From: Chloroflexota bacterium | GTDB lineage: Bacteria; Chloroflexota; Anaerolineae; Anaerolineales; UBA4823 | Assembly (NCBI GenBank): GCA_030613705.1 | Contig: JAUWLJ010000055.1 | Coordinates: 1-9,306 of the forward strand | DNA: 9,306 nucleotides | Direction of reading: 5' to 3' | Part shown: piece by piece, positions 1 through 5,966 of the stretch | How positions within the stretch are numbered: position 1 is the stretch's first letter | Layout: each line of letters begins with the position of its first letter | Notes under the pieces: model-generated | Seen by the model: only the letters and a program-made list of their open reading frames with translations | The model's database searches: none | Told to the model about the DNA's origin: nothing | Translations under genes and position numbers: made by a program

Positions 1-497
1 CACTGCGCAAATACTCCCCTGTCGAGATGTGGTTAAATTTTTTCCGGTATATAGCGGATAGAGATCGCCTAACTGGATGGGTGCTTTATGCTCTCCCCAA
101 TCAAGCCTGCTGGTGTCAAGTACCCCAAATACAAACCTCAGGTTTTCACCAGCGGAAGTTTGCTGCTTATATAGATTGTCCAAATCAAAGTAATTCAAAT
201 GCACCCCGCCACCTGGTTATCCGGTTATCAGAAAATAACCATCATTATTTACAGGTAGAGAAATTTAAATTACTGATAATTGGGCACCAATAAAATTCCG
301 GCGTATTATTACTATAGCATAAAACTTGCAATTCTGATATGTGAAAATCATTACTTTAAGGTAAGTTAAAGAAGCCAAGGGTAATAAGCTTTGAGGATTG
401 CCTTGGAGGCGATATGCCTGAAGATGTACTTTATGACAATGGATTCTTATTATCGGAGACCATTGCTCAAGCCAGAAGAGTGGCTGTGCTTCGATGA
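1..497. other. Gene-poor, AT-rich upstream region
   Basis: No convincing protein-coding gene or structural RNA is seen here. Open frames of 80-90 codons exist on both strands, but they lack ribosome-binding sites and give proteins rich in His, Gln, Asn and Cys with no recognisable family. Small features are visible: a tandem GGTTATC at 215-221 and 223-229 followed by a short hairpin (GGTTAT at 223-228 with ATAACC at 235-240), and a 7-bp hairpin at 397-413. A 27-codon reading frame at 414-497 has a good GGAGG site at 405-409 and is described as a finding. The left edge could include the non-coding end of an unseen neighbouring gene unit. Confidence 0.5.
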
Positions 498-498
498 C

Positions 499-527
499 TT
501 GTGAAATTTTTCCCATCAGGCTATAAT
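499..527 (+). promoter_or_regulatory. Sigma-70-type promoter of the oxidoreductase gene
   Basis: A -35 box TTGTGA (499-504, four of six consensus bases) and a perfect -10 box TATAAT (522-527) are separated by the optimal 17 bp. Transcription should start near 534, giving a leader of about 44 nt before the GTG start at 578. This is the best two-box promoter in the window. Confidence 0.75.
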
Positions 528-563
528 CTTTATTAATCGCAGTCAAAACTCACCATACCAACG

Positions 564-572
564 AAGGAAGGG
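564..572 (+). promoter_or_regulatory. Shine-Dalgarno site fixing the GTG start at 578
   Basis: The purine run AAGGAAGGG lies 5 nt upstream of GTG 578. There is no ATG in frame nearby upstream, and the FAD-binding Gly motif begins only 14 residues into the protein, so this site decides the start. Confidence 0.75.
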
Positions 573-577
573 CTAGC

Positions 578-1942
578 GTGGAAACAGAATCGCAAAACAA
601 CTACCTTGTCGCAATCATTGGAGCTGGACCAGCGGGGCTGTATGCTGCCAAACAGCTTGCCAACCAGGGAGTATATGTCGTGCTCATCAACCGCGATATC
701 AAACCAGGAGGTTTGGCTGAGTACGGTATCTACCACTCTAAACACAAGATGAAGGGTGGCCTGCGTAAACAATTCCGCCGCATCCTGGAAGCGCCCAATA
801 TCGAATACTACGGCAATCTGGTGGTTGGGCGTAAAGGAGATTTAACCCTCAAGGAATTGGATGCCCTGGGATTCCAGGCAGTCTTGGTCACGGTCGGTGC
901 GCAGGGCACGAAGTGGTTGGGTCTGCCGGGTGAAGATCTACTGGGAGTCTACCATGCCAAGGATATCGTCTATCACTACAATAAGCTGCCCCCTTTCAGT
1001 CAAATGAAGTTTGCCATTGGGAAGCATGTGGCCATAATTGGCGTGGGCAACGTGATGTTGGACATCGCCCGCTGGCTGATCCGGGATGTAAAAGTGGGTC
1101 AGGTGACTGCGGTGGCGCGCCGCGGCCCAGCTGAAGTCAAATTTACCAAAAAAGAGATGGAGAGCGTGGCCCGCAACCTGGACCTGGCGGATTTGGATGA
1201 TGAAATCGAGCGGGTTGCAACGCGGATGCAAGCTGTTGGGCAGGATCCGGCTGCAGCCAAGGAGTTCATCCTCTCCGCGCTGGTGAAAGCCCAGGATCCG
1301 GTCTCCGAATCACGTTTTACCTTTGATTTCCTGGCCTCCCCCAGCCGGATGATTGGCGGTGAGCGAGGCCAAGTGCGCGGCCTGGATGTGGAAGACACTG
1401 CCCTGGTGCCCAAAAACGGCGATACCAAGGCCAAAAGGCTGGGCACGAAACGGACCCTGCCAGTGGATACGGTTATCTTTTGCATCGGCGACCGGGTGGA
1501 TGAGGATTTTGGCTTGCCGGTGCGCTGGAATGAATTCGTTAAAAGCCCAGAGCCTCACTATCCCGTGCAGGAGAACTCTTATGAAGCCTACGATCTGGAG
1601 GCTAAGAGACCGATAGATCGGGTTTTTGTCGCTGGCTGGTCGCGCGAAGCAAGCAACGGGCTGGTCGGCGTGGCCCGCAAGGATGGCGAGAACGGCGCCC
1701 GGGCTGTGCTGCAGTATCTCGACACCCAGCCGCCCGGGGAGAATATTACCCAGGTTCTGGAAGAATTTCGCTCTCGATTATCGAAGCTGGCTAAGAAAGT
1801 TGTTACCAAGGGTGAATGGCAACGGCTGGAGTCACAAGAACTGGCTGAAGCCGGTAAACTGGGGCTGGAGGAGTTTAAATTCGCTTCCAATGAAGAGATG
1901 CTGGAGGTCATTGAAAGACCCACCCCCCAACCAGCTGACTGA
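578..1942 (+). CDS. FAD/NADPH oxidoreductase, adrenodoxin/ferredoxin-NADP+ reductase family
   Basis: This cytosolic flavoenzyme of 454 residues most resembles adrenodoxin reductase and FprA (about 450-460 residues), which pass electrons between NADPH and a ferredoxin. Seen in the sequence: an N-terminal FAD dinucleotide fold with GAGPAG at residues 15-20; an NADP-binding fold with GVGNVMLDIAR starting at residue 155; the RRGP segment at 181-184, whose arginines bind the NADPH 2'-phosphate in this family; and the second FAD contact GWSREASNGLVG from residue 353. The C-terminal tail (about 400-454) has the helix-turn layout usual in bacterial members. It starts at GTG with a strong Shine-Dalgarno site and its own promoter, and ends before a strong terminator, so it is monocistronic. 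No ferredoxin gene is present in the window, so its partner is unknown. A related possibility is a GltD-like subunit, but that family's N-terminal Fe-S cysteines are absent. Confidence 0.9.
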   Translation: METESQNNYLVAIIGAGPAGLYAAKQLANQGVYVVLINRDIKPGGLAEYGIYHSKHKMKGGLRKQFRRILEAPNIEYYGNLVVGRKGDLTLKELDALGFQAVLVTVGAQGTKWLGLPGEDLLGVYHAKDIVYHYNKLPPFSQMKFAIGKHVAIIGVGNVMLDIARWLIRDVKVGQVTAVARRGPAEVKFTKKEMESVARNLDLADLDDEIERVATRMQAVGQDPAAAKEFILSALVKAQDPVSESRFTFDFLASPSRMIGGERGQVRGLDVEDTALVPKNGDTKAKRLGTKRTLPVDTVIFCIGDRVDEDFGLPVRWNEFVKSPEPHYPVQENSYEAYDLEAKRPIDRVFVAGWSREASNGLVGVARKDGENGARAVLQYLDTQPPGENITQVLEEFRSRLSKLAKKVVTKGEWQRLESQELAEAGKLGLEEFKFASNEEMLEVIERPTPQPAD

Positions 1943-1971
1943 AGTACGAGCATAATTATCCGCATAAATTC

Positions 1972-2007
1972 TACCCCCGAGGACATATTGTCCTTGGGGG
2001 TATTTAT
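1972..2007 (+). terminator. Rho-independent terminator after the oxidoreductase
   Basis: A 14-bp stem pairs 1972-1985 with 1989-2002, with one G-U pair and a 3-nt loop (TAT). It is followed by a short T-rich tail (TATTTATT). It lies 29 nt after the TGA of the oxidoreductase gene. The other strand also has an AT-rich stretch beside the stem, so weak bidirectional function is possible. Confidence 0.8.
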
Positions 2008-2070
2008 TACCGGCATAATAAATTGCAAAAAACTGTAATAAAAACGGGAATCTTACGTTATTAATATTGA

Positions 2071-2125
2071 ATCCCATGGGTGTGGGATGCTTCTCCCAGT
2101 GGTTTGGGAGAGTAAATTGGGGAGG
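2071..2125 (+). promoter_or_regulatory. Leader with alternating complementary arms, possible RNA switch
   Basis: TCCCA occurs at 2072-2076 and 2094-2098, and TGGGA at 2083-2087 and 2105-2109, so complementary arms alternate at an exact 11-nt spacing. Two consecutive hairpins can form (2071-2076 with 2083-2088; 2092-2098 with 2105-2111), or an alternative one (2083-2087 with 2094-2098). The CTCCC at 2093-2097 can also pair with GGGAG at 2120-2124, which overlaps the Shine-Dalgarno site of the downstream gene. A regulatory role is an inference from pairing potential only. Confidence 0.35.
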
Positions 2126-2132
2126 TGCGGGT

Positions 2133-2312
2133 ATGCGACGTTTAATTGTCTATGGACTTTGGGCGCTTGGGTTGGGCTGGTTAGTAGTTTGGGGGGTATC
2201 AGCCATGATAAGGGATACGATGCCGACTGGGGTGGTTTGGGCTTTTCTCTCCCTGATTGTCTGGTGGTTGATCGGGGGCGCAAGTAAAGAAGACAGTGCA
2301 AAGGATAATTGA
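2133..2312 (+). CDS. Small two-helix membrane protein, unknown function
   Basis: A 59-residue protein predicted to sit in the cytoplasmic membrane. Two hydrophobic, Trp-rich segments are visible at residues 4-24 and 33-49, joined by a short polar loop (IRDTMPTG), with a basic start (MRRL) and a charged C-terminal tail (KEDSAKDN). By the positive-inside rule the N-terminus is probably cytoplasmic, with both ends inside. The ATG at 2133 is chosen because GGAGG at 2121-2125 lies 7 nt upstream; an in-frame ATG at 2067 would add 22 non-hydrophobic residues without a ribosome-binding site and would place the leader hairpins inside the gene. I do not recognise the family. It stands alone between two stem-loop terminators, so it is probably transcribed by itself. 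The combination of good ribosome-binding site and membrane topology makes a real gene likely. Confidence 0.65.
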   Translation: MRRLIVYGLWALGLGWLVVWGVSAMIRDTMPTGVVWAFLSLIVWWLIGGASKEDSAKDN

Positions 2313-2355
2313 CCCCCAGGTAGATTGTATTCATCATTGTGGTTAAGAAAGTATC

Positions 2356-2390
2356 ATCCGCCCAGATAATTATGGGCGGATATTCTCTTT
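2356..2390. terminator. Bidirectional terminator between convergent genes
   Basis: A perfect 9-bp GC-rich stem (ATCCGCCCA at 2356-2364 with TGGGCGGAT at 2373-2381) encloses an 8-nt AT-rich loop. On the plus strand a T-rich run (ATTCTCTTT) follows; on the minus strand a T-containing run (GATACTTTC) follows. It lies between the small membrane protein gene (ends 2312) and the convergent MscS gene (ends 2400), so it can serve both. Confidence 0.75.
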
Positions 2391-2399
2391 GGCAGCTGG

Positions 2400-3230
2400 C
2401 TACTGCACCAGGTAGACTGTCTGTGTTGGATAAGGCATGTCGATCTGGGCCTGCTCGAAGGCGTGTTTGATCGCTTTCAGCCCGGCGTCTTTTGCTGCCG
2501 CAACGCCTGTCTGGCTGGTTGTAATCCAAAAGTAGATAGTTAGATCAAATGTAGAGCTGCCAAAGTTTTGAAACAGGACTTTAGGGGCCGGTTCGCTTTG
2601 GATACCGGGCACTTCACTGATGGCCTCCAGGGCCGTCTGGCGGACGGTTTCGGGATTGCTATCGTAGGCAACACCAGTGCTGATCTCAACCCGGCGCGAT
2701 TCTGCCTGGCTGAAATTCGTGATCGGGGTGATAATCACATCTCCATTGGGGATGAGCACCAATCGGCCATCAGCCGTACGTATTTGGGTCGCCCGCAGAT
2801 CGATTGCCTTAACTTCTCCAGTATAGCCGCCAACTTCAATCGTCTCGCCGATTTCGAAGGGCTGCTGGATCATCATCAGCAGTCCGGCGATGAAGTTCTT
2901 GCTCACATCTTGTAAGGCGAATCCGATGGTGATCCCGGCAATTCCTAATCCCGCCAGAAAAGCGGTCAGGTTGAAGCCCACCATTTGCAGGGAGATGGCC
3001 GCGACGAGGATCACGACCAGCCAGTATGCCACCTGGGATAACAGGGTGATCGGTTGGGCATTCTTGGTGCGGCGCTCGAGACTCCGGCGAACCAGGCGCC
3101 TGATAATACTGGCCAGGTAAAGACCCACTGCAAATACTACCAGGGCCGCGATCACCCTTGGCAAAAGAGTCAAGAAATCGACGATGAGCTGTTCCAAAAT
3201 TGTTGAAAGGGGTTGGGTTTCTTCGACCAT
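2400..3230 (-). CDS. MscS-family mechanosensitive ion channel
   Basis: A 276-residue inner-membrane channel that opens under membrane tension to release solutes during hypo-osmotic shock; E. coli MscS has 286 residues. Seen here: three hydrophobic segments at about residues 22-42, 66-86 and 91-119. The last is the glycine/alanine-rich pore helix (GLGIAGITIGFALQDVSKNF), as in MscS TM3, followed by QQPFEIGETIEVGGYTGEV of the beta domain and the hallmark LIPNG at 159-163. A soluble alpha/beta C-terminal domain completes the protein. Two ATGs lie 6 nt apart (3236 and 3230). The GAGGAG site at 3240-3245 is only 3 nt from the first but 9 nt from the second, so 3230 is preferred; starting at 3236 would add two residues. 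It is a single-gene unit, divergent from the GT2 gene. A -10-like TATGAT lies on the minus strand at 3265-3270. Confidence 0.93.
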   Translation of the reverse strand: MVEETQPLSTILEQLIVDFLTLLPRVIAALVVFAVGLYLASIIRRLVRRSLERRTKNAQPITLLSQVAYWLVVILVAAISLQMVGFNLTAFLAGLGIAGITIGFALQDVSKNFIAGLLMMIQQPFEIGETIEVGGYTGEVKAIDLRATQIRTADGRLVLIPNGDVIITPITNFSQAESRRVEISTGVAYDSNPETVRQTALEAISEVPGIQSEPAPKVLFQNFGSSTFDLTIYFWITTSQTGVAAAKDAGLKAIKHAFEQAQIDMPYPTQTVYLVQ

Positions 3231-3239
3231 GATCATTCT

Positions 3240-3247
3240 CTCCTCTT
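3240..3247 (-). promoter_or_regulatory. Shine-Dalgarno site of the MscS gene
   Basis: On the minus strand the sequence AAGAGGAG precedes two closely spaced ATGs. Its 3' end is 9 nt from the ATG at 3230 and 3 nt from that at 3236, which favours the downstream start. Confidence 0.6.
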
Positions 3248-3300
3248 GTAGTGTGGATTATCAGATCATACCGCATTGGACCGTTATTACGAGGATCAAG

Positions 3301-3306
3301 TAAAAT
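3301..3306 (+). promoter_or_regulatory. Possible -10 box directly upstream of the GT2 start
   Basis: TAAAAT ends 6 nt before the ATG at 3313, so a transcript from it would begin at or very near the start codon. No Shine-Dalgarno site lies in the usual window (GAGG at 3291-3294 is 18 nt away). No strong -35 box is visible; TTGGAC at 3276-3281 is a weak candidate with 19-bp spacing. Confidence 0.35.
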
Positions 3307-3312
3307 CTGGCT

Positions 3313-4329
3313 ATGCCAATTGTGTCGGTGCTCATGCCTTGCTATAACGCGGCCGGGACTTTAACCTCTGCCCTGGGTAGTCTGGCCCAGCAGACTTTGC
3401 CAGATTTCGAGTTGATCGCGGTGGATGACGGCTCCACTGATGGGACTGTTGAGCTCTTACAGGATTGGGCTGCGGGCGATAAGCGCCTTCATCTCTTAAG
3501 CCAGGATCATGGGGGCATCGTGAAAGCATTGAATGCAGGTCTGGAAGCCTGCCAGGCTGTGTATATAGCCCGCATGGACGCTGACGATCTGGCTCACCCG
3601 GAACGATTAGCACGACAGGCAGCATTCCTGGAGCAGCACCCTGAGACGGCGGTGGTCGGCTGCCGGGTGAGGGGCTTCCCAGCGGATAAAGTACGGGATG
3701 GTTTTTCAATCTACCTGGACTGGCAAAACTCGCTGCTCAGTGATGATGATATTCGCCGGGAGATATTCGTTGAGAGCCCCCTGACACATCCGAGTGTGGT
3801 GATGCGCAAAGATTGGCTCATGCAGGTGGGGGGCTACCAGGAACATGGCTGGCCGGAGGATTACGATTTGTGGCTGCGGCTCTACCAGGCAGGAGCGGGC
3901 TTTGCCAAGCTTCCGGAGGTGCTGCTGGATTGGCGAGAGCACGATCAGCGGCTGACGCGCCAGGATAGTCGCTATTCCTTAGAAAACTTCTTGCGCATAA
4001 AAGCATATTATCTTGTGCGCGGACCATTGCTTGGCAGGGAATCAGTCCTCTTGTGGGGAGCAGGTATGATGGGCCGCCGCCTGAGCAAACAGCTGCTGCG
4101 CCAGGGAGCACCGCTGTCAGCGTTTGTCGATATTGACCCGCACAAGATTGGGCGCACAAAACGGGGATTGCCGATATTATCCCCCGATGACTTGCCAGAC
4201 TGGTGGCAACACTCCACCAGGCCGGTGGTCCTGGCCGCAGTGGGCGCGCGGGGCGCGCGCCAGTTAATACGCCAACAGCTGATCCGCTTTGGATTGCGGG
4301 AAGGTCGCGATTGGTGGAGCGTGGCTTAA
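3313..4329 (+). CDS. GT2 glycosyltransferase with C-terminal Rossmann-like domain
   Basis: A 338-residue protein with two parts. Residues 1-230 are a GT-A fold family 2 glycosyltransferase: the start MPIVSVLMPCYN, nucleotide-binding DDGS at 38-41, the metal-binding DADD at 89-92, and the acceptor-site segment WPEDYDLWLRL at 180-190. It should transfer a sugar from a nucleotide-sugar to a growing glycan at the cytoplasmic membrane face; the sugar cannot be read from the sequence. Residues 240-338 look like a separate nucleotide-binding fold: a hydrophobic strand, then GAGMMG at 249-254, then the strand FVDIDPHKIG at 271-280. This resembles NAD-binding or PglD-type N-terminal domains, but no catalytic residues can be assigned. 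No transmembrane helix is visible. It is the first of three co-directed genes; the thioesterase start follows 47 nt after its stop. The start is supported by the family's typical N-terminus. Confidence 0.9.
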   Translation: MPIVSVLMPCYNAAGTLTSALGSLAQQTLPDFELIAVDDGSTDGTVELLQDWAAGDKRLHLLSQDHGGIVKALNAGLEACQAVYIARMDADDLAHPERLARQAAFLEQHPETAVVGCRVRGFPADKVRDGFSIYLDWQNSLLSDDDIRREIFVESPLTHPSVVMRKDWLMQVGGYQEHGWPEDYDLWLRLYQAGAGFAKLPEVLLDWREHDQRLTRQDSRYSLENFLRIKAYYLVRGPLLGRESVLLWGAGMMGRRLSKQLLRQGAPLSAFVDIDPHKIGRTKRGLPILSPDDLPDWWQHSTRPVVLAAVGARGARQLIRQQLIRFGLREGRDWWSVA

Positions 4330-4366
4330 GTGTTAATGCATGGAGACGTCAAAATAGATTTTACTT

Positions 4367-4370
4367 GGAG
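4367..4370 (+). promoter_or_regulatory. Shine-Dalgarno site fixing the GTG start at 4377
   Basis: GGAG lies 6 nt before GTG 4377. The frame is open further upstream into the GT2 gene, but no other start codon there has such a site, and the encoded homology begins right after this GTG. Confidence 0.65.
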
Positions 4371-4376
4371 CTATCA

Positions 4377-4775
4377 GTGGATCTTGAAAATATATTTAGA
4401 GTGGGTATGACTCGTGAAGAGACATTTCAGGTCGCCGAGGAACACGCCGCAGCTCACGTTGGCAGCGGTGGTTCCCGGGTGCTCGCAACTCCCTGGATGA
4501 TCGCTTTCATGGAGCGGGTTGCTTACCGCTTGTTGGCCGAGCATCTTCCAGAGGGCGAATCCAGTGTTGGGGTTTTAGTAAATATTCGCCACTTAGCCCC
4601 AACGCCAGTGGGGACATCCGTACGCGTTCAGGCTGAAATCTCCGCTATGGCAGGTTCCAAAGTGACATTTGCTGTTCAAGCCTGGGACCATGTTGAGAAC
4701 ATCGGCGAGGGGTACCATCAGAGAGTGGTGATCAATGAAGCCCGATTTCTGCGACGGGTAGAAGCCAAGAGGTAA
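4377..4775 (+). CDS. FlK-like (fluoroacetyl-CoA thioesterase family) hotdog thioesterase
   Basis: A 132-residue single-domain hotdog protein, the usual size of this family, predicted to hydrolyse an acyl-CoA in the cytosol as a dimer. The residues used by Streptomyces FlK (Thr42, Glu50, His76) match here with identical spacing: Thr38 in LATP, Glu46 in MIAFME and His72 in NIRHL. The conserved LAPTPVGT and the late IGEGYHQR segment also fit. Most relatives are not fluoroacetate-specific, so the natural substrate is unknown; fluoroacetate resistance should not be assumed. The reading frame stays open upstream to about 4203, but that part overlaps the GT2 gene and has no family similarity; GTG 4377 with GGAG 6 nt upstream is the chosen start. 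The gene lies between two glycosyltransferase-type genes and its stop is 11 nt before the next start, so it is probably co-transcribed with them, although its role there is unclear. Confidence 0.85.
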   Translation: MDLENIFRVGMTREETFQVAEEHAAAHVGSGGSRVLATPWMIAFMERVAYRLLAEHLPEGESSVGVLVNIRHLAPTPVGTSVRVQAEISAMAGSKVTFAVQAWDHVENIGEGYHQRVVINEARFLRRVEAKR

Positions 4776-4786
4776 GCGGCAATTAG

Positions 4787-5929
4787 ATGCGTGTGCTTTA
4801 TGATGGTTGGCCCCTGGTGCGAGATCCCATCAGCCCGAGTTCCTTACACCTGCTGGCTATCCTGGAAAACCTCCCTGGTGAAATAGATCCGATTGTGGCT
4901 TTTCCAGAATCAGTGCCCAAGTGGATGGGGGACATCCCGGCGGATATCCGGCCAATTCCAAATACCCCCTCTGGGCGGTTGCGGTGGGAACAAGTCCAGA
5001 TTCCTATGCTGGCGAGAAAATTAAAAGTTAAATTGCTGCACCTGACCGCCCCTACCCCACCTATGATCAGCGATTTAGCTACTTTGATCAGCCCCAGCGG
5101 TTTTGGTGCGGGCAAAGAAGACTGGTCTGGTGTCAGACATGACACGTTGGAGTCCGTCCATTTACCCTCTCGTTTGCGCCGCTCATTAGCCCAGGGAGGG
5201 ATGGTGCAGGCGAAAGAGATACTCTGGCCCATAGACCTGCCCGGCATTGAACTTTCTGGAACCCTGGTAAGACTCCCCTCAATCATCCCCATTGATTTTA
5301 TTCCTCGCGCTGATCAACAACTCACAAGCCCTGGCATGAGGGCGATTTCGATAGCCGGTCGAGTCGCGGAGTTGGATTTACCGGAGTCATTTATCCTTTA
5401 CCACGGCCCAGGAGATCGGTGGAATCTTGTGCAGTTATTGCAGGCCTGGAATTGGGCTGCGGCTGCAATCGGCGAAAGCTATCCGCTGGTGGTGATTGGC
5501 CTGGCTCACCAAGAGAAAGATAGCTTTTTTGAGTTGCTTGAAGAATATGAAATTAGTGATAACCTGCGGGTTCTTTCAGAGGTAAAGCCTGATTTGCTTC
5601 CCTATCTATACCAGAGCTGCACAGCTGTTTTTCACCCAGCCCCAGCCTCTCCATGGTGTGGGCCTGTACGCCTCGCTTTGGCTGGTGGAAAACCGTTGGT
5701 GGCGAGCGAGAACTCGATTACCGATGCCATCGTTGGTCCGGCAGCTTATCTGGTGAGTGAAGGGGATGATCGCGCCATGGGGGCGGCACTGGTCACTGTC
5801 GTGGTTGAGGAGCAGGTGGCAGAGAGTCTGTCTGCTGCTGCATTTCAACGGTCTGCAAACTGGATATCGCCCGGATTCGGTGAACAGCTGCTGGTGAGAT
5901 ACCGCAAAGTTCTCGGTGAGAGTGGATAG
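4787..5929 (+). CDS. GT-B fold glycosyltransferase-like protein (GT4 type), catalytic motif lost
   Basis: A 380-residue protein with the two-domain look of GT4 glycosyltransferases. The N-terminal half (about 1-195) starts MRVLYDGWPL and carries alternating hydrophobic strands. The C-terminal half begins with FILYHGPGDRWN in the place of the usual strand and phosphate-binding loop, continues with LVVIG and DNLRVLSEVKPDLLPYLYQSC, and has the late GGKPLVASENSITDAIVG block typical of GT4. In canonical enzymes the preceding segment holds an E-x7-E pair; here those positions align with Ser288 and Leu296 (SPWCGPVRLALAGG), so both acids are missing. It may be an inactive or altered enzyme, or a regulatory partner of another transferase. 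It follows the thioesterase by 11 nt; the nearest purine-rich site (AGAGG, 4768-4772) is 14 nt from the ATG, which is far. No clear terminator is visible before the convergent LysM gene. Confidence 0.75.
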   Translation: MRVLYDGWPLVRDPISPSSLHLLAILENLPGEIDPIVAFPESVPKWMGDIPADIRPIPNTPSGRLRWEQVQIPMLARKLKVKLLHLTAPTPPMISDLATLISPSGFGAGKEDWSGVRHDTLESVHLPSRLRRSLAQGGMVQAKEILWPIDLPGIELSGTLVRLPSIIPIDFIPRADQQLTSPGMRAISIAGRVAELDLPESFILYHGPGDRWNLVQLLQAWNWAAAAIGESYPLVVIGLAHQEKDSFFELLEEYEISDNLRVLSEVKPDLLPYLYQSCTAVFHPAPASPWCGPVRLALAGGKPLVASENSITDAIVGPAAYLVSEGDDRAMGAALVTVVVEEQVAESLSAAAFQRSANWISPGFGEQLLVRYRKVLGESG

Positions 5930-5966
5930 ACCGTTTGGTTGCGAATTCCTGTTTGATTGGAAACGA

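Noticed and set aside
215..240. Tandem GGTTATC copies and adjoining hairpin as an operator or repeat array
   Set aside because: Only two 7-bp copies and one 6-bp stem in AT-rich DNA with no associated gene start; likely chance.
27..293. Possible 88-codon plus-strand gene in the left end
   Set aside because: No ribosome-binding site, odd composition (His, Gln, Asn, Cys rich), and no recognisable domain; the DNA looks non-coding and AT-rich.
265..546. Possible minus-strand gene of 93 codons
   Set aside because: Starts at TTG without a ribosome-binding site, and the strong promoter at 499-527 points the other way across it.
1099..1485. Long antisense frames within the oxidoreductase gene
   Set aside because: They mirror the coding frame of a clearly conserved protein; composition is Ser/Arg/Pro rich with no family similarity.
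2053..2529. Minus-strand frame of 158 codons across the MscS end and the small membrane protein gene
   Set aside because: It reads through the terminator stem and overlaps a conserved channel gene in another frame; low-complexity basic product.
4203..4376. Upstream extension of the thioesterase frame into the GT2 gene
   Set aside because: The extra 58 residues overlap a conserved gene, show no thioesterase similarity, and the GTG at 4377 has the Shine-Dalgarno site.
4377..4775. Fluoroacetate resistance function for the thioesterase
   Set aside because: The catalytic residues match FlK, but they are shared by the whole family, most of which is not known to act on fluoroacetyl-CoA; no fluorinase or organofluorine gene is nearby.
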